DNA from: Sistotremastrum niveocremeum HHB9708
Lineage: Eukaryota > Basidiomycota > Agaricomycetes > Sistotremastrales > Sistotremastraceae
Length of the DNA stretch: 22,293 nt
NCBI GenBank assembly: GCA_001630475.1
Contig: KV419426.1
Location: 3,445 to 25,737 of the forward strand
Direction of reading: 5' to 3'
In this document: in pieces, positions 11,117 through 20,631 of the stretch
How positions within the stretch are numbered: position 1 is the first letter of the stretch
How the letters are laid out: each line of letters begins with the position of its first letter
Translations under genes and position numbers: made by a program
Notes under the pieces: model-generated
Seen by the model: the letters and a program-made list of their open reading frames with translations, nothing else
Database searches by the model: none
What the model was told of the DNA's origin: nothing

Positions 11117-12556
11117 CTATATCCCTAGCTGTACTGTATGTGAAATCTGAGCAAAAATTCCGAAAACGCGAGCTTCAGTACGACATCTCTGGTTGGCTCC
11201 CCGGCCCCAGTTTATATTGAGGTGTTCTGAAATCCAATGAATCGATCTCACAGCTGGAGATTTTCGGACAAAGTAGTTGTATTGAATACCAAGACATCCG
11301 CAACCGAAAATAAAGAGAGAAATATGACCGTCATACACCTCCCGCAAATATGGAGAACTATCCACGTACGCAAGATGGAAACTCAGTGTACATCCTGAGA
11401 CTGTCTTGGGCTGAGATTAGTACTGGTGCGAACGCTCCGTGGTCTCGAAATAAACCTTACTGTAAAGTCTGCCTGTCACTGCGCCGCTGATATGTTCTCG
11501 CCACAGTACGGTATCATTCTCGAATAGCTAAAGAGTCGTCAACAACATATCGGGACAGTCAAAGAGAAACATACTATGTGTATCGATGGATCACAACCTA
11601 ATACACTGAGCGAATCAACGCGGAAACTGTCGCTGGTTAACAATATCAGCTAATACGGCATAACATGAGATAGACTTATGAGCACATACCAGAGCCTCTC
11701 CAGAGCAAATTCCCGATCGACCCGACCGTGGGGGAGAATCTCGACGCTGAAGGTAAGATTCAAGACTCGTACCTGTTGCCGGACATCGCGATCAGTTGAC
11801 AGACGATCAGAAGAGAAATGAAAGAAGCTCACAGAGCCACATCAGACGTCAGAAATGACGACGTCTGCAGACGGCTCACGTCCACCGAGCGTCGGTGAGT
11901 CAGACCAAAGAGCTGAGTGCTCAAGCCATGCGCACTGTCTCGTTCGAGGAGCTGAGGAGTGTCCAAACCAAGAGGGGGAGGAGAAGCGTCAGAGCAACGC
12001 GCTCCGAGACGAACTAAATACAGAAAGATGGGAGAAAGATGAGGAACTACTTCACGTCTGTCCTTTTATGCACCAGCAGCTCAACACACGGCATTTGGGA
12101 TCGGAGTGCAACTGAATTGAAGGCAGAAATCGGGATGTATTTTTAGAAAGCTCTTGGCATCCACGGAGATCGCATGAAGTGGATTGGACCTCTACGGTGA
12201 AAGGAAGGACGCGGAAGCAAATCGAAGCCAAGAGTAAAGTAGACGCCCACGAAGCGCTCTCCGATCTGAGCCCAACGATTCTGCCTCTCGATCATAGCCT
12301 CAACGCGGAGCATGCTCAATCGCCAAGGACGGAAAGTCCCTCCCGAGTATCGCAATGATGGAGTGCCAGGATGAAATTTCTCCGCGTCTGGCCTCGGAAG
12401 CCGCGTGTTCCGGGTTGCGTGAGAGTCTCATGAGCCAAAGGTCCAGACCGAAGCTTACCTAATGCCGAACTTGTATTCTACAGGTGCGTCGTGTGAGCGC
12501 TGTGAGCTGTAGCTTGATGTATCGTATCCGTTCATGAGTGCAACATGCTTTATATA
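11117..12556 (-). other. Probable spliced gene(s), family unknown
   Basis: A minus-strand chain of exon-like segments with good splice signals. The segment beginning VRVLNLTFSVEILPHG ends at a GTATGT donor near 11689. Further segments include PSIHI, LFENDTVLWREHISGAV and SGCTLSFHLAYVDSSPYLRE. They are joined in phase by GTATGT...TTTAG and by GTAAGG...CTAAT...GACAG, and end at the stop at 11117. Upstream lie a TATATAAA box (12556-12549), an ATG at 12535 (MNGYDTSSY) ending at a GTAAGC donor, and a frame containing ERQNRWAQIGERFVGVYF. I could not find one start that links both halves in frame, so this may be two genes, one decayed gene, or chance. No domain is recognised. Third codon positions in the LNLTFSVEILPHG segment are C-rich, as expected for coding sequence. 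Confidence 0.3.
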
Positions 12557-12897
12557 CACATGATATCTAACCGCGAATCAAGATAATCAAGCTTCCAAGT
12601 TGTGTCGGTACCGGAGTGATCACTGATCATGGGCTTTTGTTGTCGTTGCTCAGCTCAAGCTTGGAGTCGACATAGGCATAGCATAGATACATATAATAAT
12701 ATCCTTTACTTCATTTCAGATATCTAATTGCAATTACACCTCGACATGCCCGATGAAAAAATCGTCGTCATCCCGGCCATTCTGTCACGTCACGGTCACG
12801 CCGCGTCTCATTTCGATTCGAAGAGTTATGTGTTTAACGTGCCAATCAAGTCGATTTTATAAGGTCCCATGGTCCAGTTTACATATTAATTACAACT

Positions 12898-14568
12898 CTA
12901 ATAGTATTCTTCCCGATCAGCAGGCTCAACCTCTCGTACTAGCTCTCGTAAACCGCCTTCGCCGAGTGCGCTCACTGCGACGCTTACCGGTACCAACATA
13001 TGTACGAAAACGAACCACGCACTCGCTAATGTCAACGGAGGCTGACCAATCCTTCGATGAGATTCCTGGCACAATACGTCGAACCAAGGGGGATAAAATC
13101 GAATGGCCTCTTTGCCAGGATGATCCTGGAGAATCTGAGCCACCAGATCCATGTCGCCATAAACCAGCTGGTTTTCACCGCCAAATTCTTCGGGAAATTG
13201 ATAGGTGTAGTTGTGAGCAGCGTTAGAAGGGCCCTGTTTATGGGGTTGGCGGCGGACTTTGTGGTTGTTGTAGGTATCAACGAAGTCATTAATATATTCT
13301 TGAGCTAACGGAACCCATATCCAGTCAGCCAGAGCCCTGTTACGTTAAATCAACAACCAATCCAAACAAAAACAACCATGGACACGCACCGGTGTAGGAC
13401 ATTCCCTTCGACGAATCCGGCGGTAACAACACTCTGTTCCCACATTGCTTTCAAGTTACGGCCGACCTTCTTCAACAGCACACTCCAAGATCGCTCGATG
13501 ATGATATTGCGGACGCTTCGAATAGATATATAAGCAGGCAGTACGTTGGGATCGATCTCCGGGGCAAAAAGGGCACTAGATCAGATTCAGAGGGTTGTCA
13601 GAATAAGATGTCGTCAATAATATGATTGTGTACTTACCGTAATGACGTTTGACGAGCAAATATGCCGCCAGTCTCGGTGCCTTTGTCAGACGTTACAGTG
13701 AGCGGAACACCTGTTTAGTGACTCAGTTCTAGGCTGTTATATTTGAGTTAACAGAACAAACGTACCTCCAGCTTCCTGGACCGTAAGCAGAAACACATAG
13801 TCGACAATCTGCTCATTCCGAGCGTTAGGAACAACCTGAAATCGCAAAATTTTACCCCAGGCGTCTCGAATCCCATAAATGGAGAATCTGATGAGGGTGA
13901 GTTTCTCGTGACCATCTACTCCCCATCTCTCGCCCGGTCCTATCGTAATGACCTTGCCATTATGGATCTTCGTCGTACGAAAGTCGGGATGGCGCAGGAT
14001 AAAACCTTCCGGATGAACGGCTTTCATGATGAGACGGACATCATTTCTGGAAGTGTGAGAGGTCGTCAGTGAACGCAGAACCAATGATAAACAGAATATC
14101 GCACATGGGAATATGAATTTCTTGACGCTTGAGGGACTCTTGAATATAATATGGTCCTCGGCCACATGTTGGATCCAGATCCAGTTGTTGTCGCACCGCC
14201 ATGAAGATTTCGTCCGGAGTCATCGGAACATTTCGACGCCTGGCAGTTATGATGCATAAGTCCTTCATACATCTGCCAAGCGTCCGACGCCTGTATCCAA
14301 CAAACACGGTCAGTGGAATGTTAGACGTCCAGAGAAAGAAAAAAAAACGAACTTCATAGTGTATTCCGGATGCTCGTCAGCGATAAGGCGAAGGATCTGG
14401 TCCCAATTTGAGATGTTACGATTGATATAACCTTGAATAATATTGCGCAATTCGGCGGTTCGGGGGACTGTGGAGGGAAAAAAAGTGAGATCGAGGATCG
14501 CATGAACGACAAGGGAGAGAGATCTGACTGGCTGAGCGATGCTGGTTGTGGCCTTCGGGGTTGACCAT
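12898..14568 (-). CDS. DDE integrase-core domain protein (7 exons, about 445 aa)
   Basis: A protein of the fungal 'integrase core domain' type, with the RNase H-like fold used by transposases and retroviral-type integrases. Exons are 14568-14511, 14467-14353, 14290-14105, 14046-13766, 13710-13638, 13575-13390 and 13336-12898. All junctions stay in phase (1338 nt), and most introns have clear donors (GTACGT, GTAAGT, GTGCGT) and CTGAC-like branch sites. The N-terminal half (about residues 20-135) is helical and HTH-like, with RRTLGRCMKDL and YYIQESLKRQEIHIP. The catalytic core shows D164 in WGVDGHEKL, D222 in VTSDKGTETG and E265 in NIIIERSW, a complete DDE set. The C-terminal part carries the family-typical WIWVPLAQEYINDF and NHKVRRQPHKQGPS. 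The start at 14568 and the first intron (GTCGTT donor, 43 nt) are the least certain points; a TATA box just upstream supports them. No terminal inverted repeats were found, so it may be a host-retained gene rather than a mobile copy. Confidence 0.85.
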
Positions 14569-14610
14569 GTCGCCAGCGAAGGTGCAGGATGATCAAGAAT
14601 ATACACGTCG

Positions 14611-14617
14611 ATTTATA
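14611..14617 (-). promoter_or_regulatory. TATA box of the integrase-core gene
   Basis: TATAAAT reads on the minus strand, 42 nt upstream of the proposed ATG at 14568. The spacing suits a fungal core promoter with a short leader and supports the chosen start. Confidence 0.45.
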
Positions 14618-15490
14618 CAAGTAGGCAGGTTCAGATGTCACATGTGTCACAAAATTGAGTGTGGCCGCGTTGAAGTGGAGTGTTCCTATTTGGGTCGCCA
14701 CGATGCCACTAAAGTGCCAAATCAGGACGCATAGGAGTTTCGCCGACATTTTCACGTTGTGATGACGCAATCCAAAAGAGCATGTGAACGCAGAATCTAT
14801 GATAAGATAAGCATCTTGATTAGATTGCAAGGTCCGTGAGGCATATTCATCCTGCCCAGAACCCACCTGACAATATTCTAGCTCGGGCAGAATATTCACC
14901 GGTCTCTTAAAGGCGATCTGAATCTCCTGGGGTAAATTTTCAAGGCGATGTTAGCAAACGTGCGGCACGTTGATTGGGTCGGACAGATCATTATCCCGAC
15001 CTAATTATTTTGGAGTGCTTCGTGATGCTTTGTGAGAAATACACTTGCTGCTTTCAGATTTTGATAGCCTCGTGCAACGATCCCATGTCTCGATTTATGG
15101 CTGAATTCAAGTCAGTTTCACCGTACTGTAAATTTTCAGTGCGTCGGGGTGCCATGGCATGTCACCGGAATCCCTACGGAGGCTTGTATGCTCCATGGCA
15201 TGGTGCCATTGATTTTATCTGATTGGCTAGGCACGTTAGACATTCAGAACTCCAACGTGAACCTGGCACTCTACTTTTCCAAGGCGGAGGTCCGTCTGTC
15301 GATTTTGCACAGCTGACTGTGATAGAGGCAAGGCACCATTCAGTCTGGCATGCATGGCGCAATTATTGTGCAGCTGTCGACACACCGAGAATGATACGAT
15401 GATTGGTTTTGTCTAGCCCACGCTGACGGTTCACTGCACTTTGGACTTAGCCAAAAAAAAAATTGAGGTGCTTGGGTGAGTGCTACACCT
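14618..15490. other. Divergent intergenic region
   Basis: This separates the minus-strand integrase-core gene from the plus-strand alpha-kinase gene. The 181-codon minus-strand frame at 14354-14899 has no recognisable domain, and the integrase-core exon 2 and intron 1 lie in another frame beneath its 3' half. CCATGGCATG occurs twice (15152-15161 and 15193-15202). A 22-nt segment at 14784-14805 matches 20 of 22 bases of 14069-14090 inside an integrase-core intron. A run of ten A lies just before 15465. Confidence 0.45.
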
Positions 15491-15498
15491 TATAAATA
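15491..15498 (+). promoter_or_regulatory. TATA box of the alpha-kinase gene
   Basis: TATAAATA lies 68 nt upstream of the ATG at 15567, with a CT-rich leader (around 15518-15563) between them. This is a typical fungal core promoter arrangement. Confidence 0.6.
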
Positions 15499-15566
15499 GC
15501 ATCCCAGCAGCCGTATCCTATATCCTCCATCTGCCCACCAACACTGCAGCTTTTCTTCTACTCACA

Positions 15567-18406
15567 ATGTCCGACGAATCCTCTCATTGTCGCAGTTGTT
15601 CCCGCCCGTTCCCTTTTGGTGCCTTTGTCGATGGCCTCTGCGCTCTCTGCTTCGAGTTCAACAGTGGCGCTATTGATGCCGAAGTACACAAGAAAAAACT
15701 CGTAAGCACTGCATTTAATTCTCTTGTAGTCCGATACTGACTGACCGTTATTAGGCCACACAGTGCCGCTTTTGCAGTCTTACATTTCCTCTCATGCAGG
15801 GGGATGTCTGTGGATTTTGTTCCGTCAAAAAGGACAACAAAGATGCTAAAGGGAAGGGACCCGCCTCTGGTTATGGTTCTGGCCCTCCCCCTCCTCCTGG
15901 ACCCCACGATGGGCCTCCTCATCGTCAGTCTTTGGCTTACGTCGACTTACGTCAAAATTGCTAATCACGTAATTTTTTTTTCAGAACCCACACCATACGA
16001 CAACGCTCACTCTCTCTACGACTACCAGCGTCACCAGGCTGGTGCTGAGCGCTCCAATGTCAACCAGGGATCCTCTATGGGTGCTATATCTCCCGAAGCA
16101 ATGGCCCTGGCTTTTGGAAACCGTGGTGCCGTCCCTAATGTGAGCCCTGCCGACATTCAGTATCCGAGCGTACCCAGGGGTCTGAAACAATACCAGGCTC
16201 AGCGACGCACCTCTAATATACTGACGGCAAAACACGAGGCTCATATTTCTGGATCCAATCCCCTCTCCACCGTCTTCATCGAATTCTCTGCGATAGCCTA
16301 CCAACAACGCCGCACGAAGCCCCCAAAACCATTCCCACCCGTTCTCGACGGTTTCATGCCGCATGGGCGATCCTTTCCCATGGGAGATATTTTCCTCAAC
16401 GTCTTATTCACCCTCTTGACACGATATGGCGGCTGGCAAGCCCATTGGGAGAAAATTTGCGCAATTCCGTGGGAGTTCCAGTGAGTAAACATTATATGGC
16501 CTTGTCCGAGTCTGAATATATATTAACAATCGTCCATCCTCTAGCGAAGATATTCATTTCCTGTGGGCTCACTCAAAGATGGCTCTGGATTTGAAATACT
16601 TCCTGCCGTTCGAAGGAAACCCCGGGTGGACTTTGGGACGTGTCTATGCTGATTTATGCAGCAAAGACACCAAGGGGTTTCTGGTTTCGAATCAGGAATT
16701 AAGCCGTCGTCATATCAAGATTCATGTTCTTGTCGACATCAACTCACTTATGGTGCGTTCCTGTGTTCCTTTTGTTCGCCCTTGTCTCTCACCCTCCACC
16801 CCGTGCGGCAGAAGCGCCATATGGAGAAGATCACCCACACATCGTCACTCATTCCTTCTCTTGAACCAACCTACTCAGCTGGCCCATCCTCCTCTCGTCT
16901 CGACAACAACCCCGAGTACTCCCACAAGCGTGAACGTGCCGAAAGCTCCTCAGGCCCGTTGACTCATCCCGAACTCGCCTCTCCTCCCCGAAAGCGTTCA
17001 GGCGGTTATAATTTCATGCGCAGTGAGTTCTTTATAATCCTTATTATATACACACTAAACGAAAAGCAGGTCCTACCCGTGACGCATATGCCTACCAAGC
17101 AAAAGAGAGCGGCCAAATCCCCCTCGAGAAACTGCGTAGCATGCCAAGTCGTCCCCTCCTCTTCCAAGCGGCTTTCACCAGAGCTCAGGGACACACTTTC
17201 GTCACCTGGGAGACCCCACCGGCCTATCACGCATTTATTAGTCATGAGCCGTTCAACAGCACTGGCGTCCAGAAGGATGTTTACTTCGTAAGTTGGTTTC
17301 AGCCACTCGTTTGTTTGCCCCTGATTGACATCTGTATTTGTCCAGATGGTCCGGGAAAATGGCGCCATGTATGTCGCAAAACGTATCCGATCCTTCACCG
17401 ACGCACCTTATTGGGACCATTACGAAGCTGTCGAGACAGAGAATTACCAAGCTTCTCTGCTCGACATCCTTTTGAATGAGTTCCATGCGCATGCCAGGCT
17501 CTGCAAAGCCAAAGTTTATGGTACGTGCCTCTGAAAAAAATTGTTCGGGCTTGACTTATGTTTGTATTTCGGTCCCCTAGATCTCCAATGTGCAGACACG
17601 TTCATCGCCATTGAAATCGACAAGATTCCTGAAGTCTCCGCACCCCCAGAACGCAGCCCCCAACCTTCCTCGTCCGCTATCCCCATTCCCGAGACCCCCA
17701 CTTCTCGTACCGACAAACCCGAAGAAGTTTCAGTTCCTCCTCAGAACAAGCCAGAAGAGTCCAAAACTGCAACCTCTGCCCCAAAGCCACCGAAGAAGCT
17801 GAATGCCTACCTTTGCGAACCTTTCATTTCAGAATCGGCCCGCCTTCGCAAATTTTCGGGCTCTACAACAGCTGGGGCAAACAAAGATCTGATGGGAAAT
17901 ACTGTCGACGCTCTCGCCCACTTCTCCGTCATTGCCAGCAAGGGCCAGCTTCTCCTTTCGGATCTTCAAGGTATGTTGTGTTCATACTTCTTTGTTTGCC
18001 ATGCAATACTCATTTTGCCTCAGGGTTTGTTGATTCAGCCTCTTTCACAAACGATGGCCGTGAGGTTTGCACACTCTTTGATGTCATGGCTCACTTGTAA
18101 GTGTGAACGTATCCAGCACGATGTCATTGACTCATTCGTTTTCATAGCACATATGATATTAATCGACAAGTTGTTACGAACCGTAAGGAAGCGGAAATCA
18201 AGAGTTTCCTTCGACAACACTCGTGCAATGGTGTATGCGAAGTCCTCGGTCTCGACTTACTCGTGCCAGAAACTTTGGACAGTGCCCGCGCGCGAACCAC
18301 CATATCCTCACTGTATGTTGCCGAAGATGCTCACAAGACTCCTACAGAAGCGCGGGTGAACATGAATCAAGAGATTCCAATGGGATATATGGGATGGATG
18401 TCGTAG
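15567..18406 (+). CDS. Atypical alpha-type protein kinase with zinc-ribbon N-terminus (10 exons, about 777 aa)
   Basis: Predicted Ser/Thr kinase of the alpha-kinase (MHCK/EF2K/TRPM7) family. Exons: 15567-15701, 15755-15923, 15985-16480, 16545-16752, 16812-17022, 17070-17287, 17346-17520, 17581-17970, 18024-18096 and 18148-18406. Introns are 47-64 nt and every junction stays in phase (2334 nt). The start has good context (CACAATG) behind a TATA box. The N-terminus has two zinc-ribbon-like Cys sets: CRSC (8-11) with CALC (25-28), and CRFC (49-52) with CGFC (64-67), then a Pro/Gly-rich linker. In the kinase domain, VAKRI supplies the ATP-binding Lys (about K491), SDLQG the conserved catalytic Asp/Gln (D665, Q667), and HSCNGVC (H716, C718, C722) the family zinc site. 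A Pro/Glu-rich insert of about 50 residues sits between the Lys and the DLQG motif. The glycine-rich GxGxxG motif expected between DLQG and the zinc site is not visible: the sequence there reads TYDINRQVVTNRKEAE. Activity is therefore uncertain. Confidence 0.85.
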
Positions 18407-18643
18407 TTTATTGATATACCTCGAATGCCACTATGTACAATTTAGATTTTCGTAGCAAAAAAGAGAAGTTGGACAGTCCACATTCTCCACAAGATATATT
18501 ATCAACTCCAAATTTCATTCTCAATGTATACATACACTGCCTCTACTTCATGGAGTCTACGCCTCAAGTCTAACTGTTTTGAACTCAGTCTTCGTCAGTT
18601 CTGCTAGAGCCCGTTTGAAATGAACGTGATCACGTTGAGTTTG
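18407..18643. other. Kinase 3' flank
   Basis: AT-rich sequence after the kinase stop codon, probably its 3' untranslated region and terminator zone. No canonical AATAAA signal is present. Confidence 0.35.
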
Positions 18644-19057
18644 TCACATCACATCACGGTCACAGTATCCACTTTGGGAATGCCGATGATGCCGAAGGTC
18701 TCGGAGGAACTCTTGGTGCCGAATATATGCCGACGGGACGGTCACTTGTTGGCTTGATCGAAACTTGCCCAGACCCGACACGAGGCCCCACTCCATTTCA
18801 TCCTGGCACTCTATAACGACGGTATCCCGAGGTCCGAGGAAGATCGTTGCAAGATCTAGAAAGATGTCAAGGGGTGGTTGGATCGGGAAAACGCATGACA
18901 GAGAACTTTGTTCTTGCGGTCCGAGTTCGATTGCGGGTCCTGATCGATCGACGCTTCTCGGATATCGTCGCATGCAAGAGGGAGAAGAAGAGCCCTGCGT
19001 CATGAAGAGAATCAGAGTCCGCTTCTTAGGTGAAGGAGGATCATTGCTTGAGGACAT
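18644..19057 (-). CDS. Hypothetical ORF, 137 aa
   Basis: An ATG-started frame opening MSSSNDPPSPKKR, with coding-like codon use (many C-ending codons in the middle third). It has a mixed hydrophobic/acidic centre (DIFLDLATIFLGP, VVIECQDEMEWGL) and a His/Arg-rich end. No domain is recognised. It is convergent with the alpha-kinase gene, 237 bp away. It may be a stand-alone small protein or the last exon of a longer gene, but I found no convincing upstream exon. The opposite strand is also partly open (18765-19076), so the coding case is weak. Confidence 0.3.
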   Translation of the reverse strand: MSSSNDPPSPKKRTLILFMTQGSSSPSCMRRYPRSVDRSGPAIELGPQEQSSLSCVFPIQPPLDIFLDLATIFLGPRDTVVIECQDEMEWGLVSGLGKFRSSQQVTVPSAYIRHQEFLRDLRHHRHSQSGYCDRDVM

Positions 19058-20631
19058 GCGGACAGAAAAGTCTTGAAGGCAAGATAATTTGACGCTCGAT
19101 CATACGGATGGGACTCATTTCCTATTTCATAGTTGTACGGACACATGAGAAGCTTGAACGGCGAAGGGCGTCATTAGGCATAGTGGGTCTGAGAGTCGTC
19201 ATTGGGGCGTGGAAAGCTTCGGAGAAAGTCTGATGAAAGGCATGTCAGCAGGGTCCAATGAGGAGATGTACACGAACGACACAACAGTTGACACCAATCA
19301 CTGAGCAGCAGCTTTCTTCTCTCGTCACACTGGCAAAACCGCTGAACACACACTCCTGGCATGGTAAGATTCGAGAACACTCATTCTGCAAAAGTCGTCG
19401 CAAGCGGATATTCGGACTGGCAGGACGAAGTTGCATCGGGCGATCAGTCGATCGAGGAGCCAGGCGGACAGAGGGGATCCAAGAGTGAGTCAGATATGAT
19501 CTCGGCTTTGATGAGGATGAACAGAGCATCGAGACGTGCTCGAAGAGTAGTTGAAGGCAAGAGTACATCAGAATGGTCCAGGTATAATTGAATGAGCGAC
19601 AGGAACGCACCTGAATCTCCAGTTATGCTTGATTATTCATCTCCGAAGGTACATAATCAGAACTAGCAGTCTCATCAATGCTGAATAATTGCAACGCGTC
19701 CCTCGGCGTGGCGGAACATCAACTGTAGACGACTGAGATGGGGCCTATATCTCAAGCAGTGTTATCACATGAGTTGAGAGCCAGCTTTGGTATCATTGAG
19801 GGCATTGACGAGGCTCAGTGTGCTCGGAACGGCGAGCGGACTCTTCACTCTTCACTCTTGGAAGATTTCGCCGACTTATCGAGTCCCTTTAGTGTGCATC
19901 GTCGCAATAAAATTGATCAGCTTCGGATGGCACTCATTCGAGCCTGAAGATGATGCTCCGGGAACAGGACTCTTGAAAGACGGTGACTGCAAAAGACCTA
20001 CGAGACGTTGATAGCATAAGGCCAGAGTATACAAGACGGCCGTAGACAAGGCCGTAGAAGAGGTTGGAGTGTGACGGAACGACACGGAGTTTGCTTGATT
20101 AATCGAGTTTGTTGAGTTGGTCAAAGTCAAGCTGATGGGAGCGTCGAAGCTTCTACATGTCTCTAATCTATCCCACTCAATATAATTTGCAGGCGAAAGC
20201 TGGTCACAGGCGTAAATTACGTCTACGAATGTCGGAAAATTGGCACTTGCCTAATGAGGTCCTCGGCAGGCACAACGCGTGATGAGCTCGTCGTAAGATA
20301 CTCATAATGTCCTGATAATACGAACGAAGCCCATAATAATGCATGATTAAATTGAAAAGGTGGATTAGGTTTAGTGACGATCCTTATTAGGCCATGACAA
20401 GAAGTTTATCATGCAATATTATGAAGACTTCGACGGATCGGAATAAGTCCACCACAACTTGTTACAAGAGGTCTGGAATGAGCTTCCGACCCGCACGATT
20501 CGTCAGACTCCGAAAGAAAGCCATACTAGCGAGTCGCAAAACAAGCAGAAGTGAATTGAACAAGACAAATAACGAAGGATCGAAGAGAGACATATCAATT
20601 GATTCAACTGGCAAAAAACATGGATCTCAGA
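19058..20631. other. No supported gene
   Basis: Short overlapping frames on both strands (19245-19610 minus, 19361-19591 plus, 19738-19947 plus) with no recognisable domain or convincing splicing. Small repeats are present: GGCCGTAGA at 20039-20047 and 20051-20059, and a tandem ACTCTTC around 19841-19855. The right part is downstream of the transposase gene and may contain the 3' end of that transposon, but no terminal inverted repeat can be tested because the other end is outside the window. Confidence 0.4.

Noticed and set aside
12753-13226. 157-codon plus-strand ORF
   Set aside because: It runs antisense to the last exon of the integrase-core gene, whose protein is clearly conserved on the other strand.
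14354-14899. 181-codon minus-strand ORF
   Set aside because: Its 3' half overlaps integrase-core exon 2 and intron 1 in another frame, it has no recognisable domain, and its reading conflicts with the supported splice model.
15722-15729. Early acceptor CTTGTAG for the first alpha-kinase intron
   Set aside because: Using it brings a TGA within five codons; the acceptor at 15754 (TTATTAG) keeps the frame and gives the second CxxC pair.
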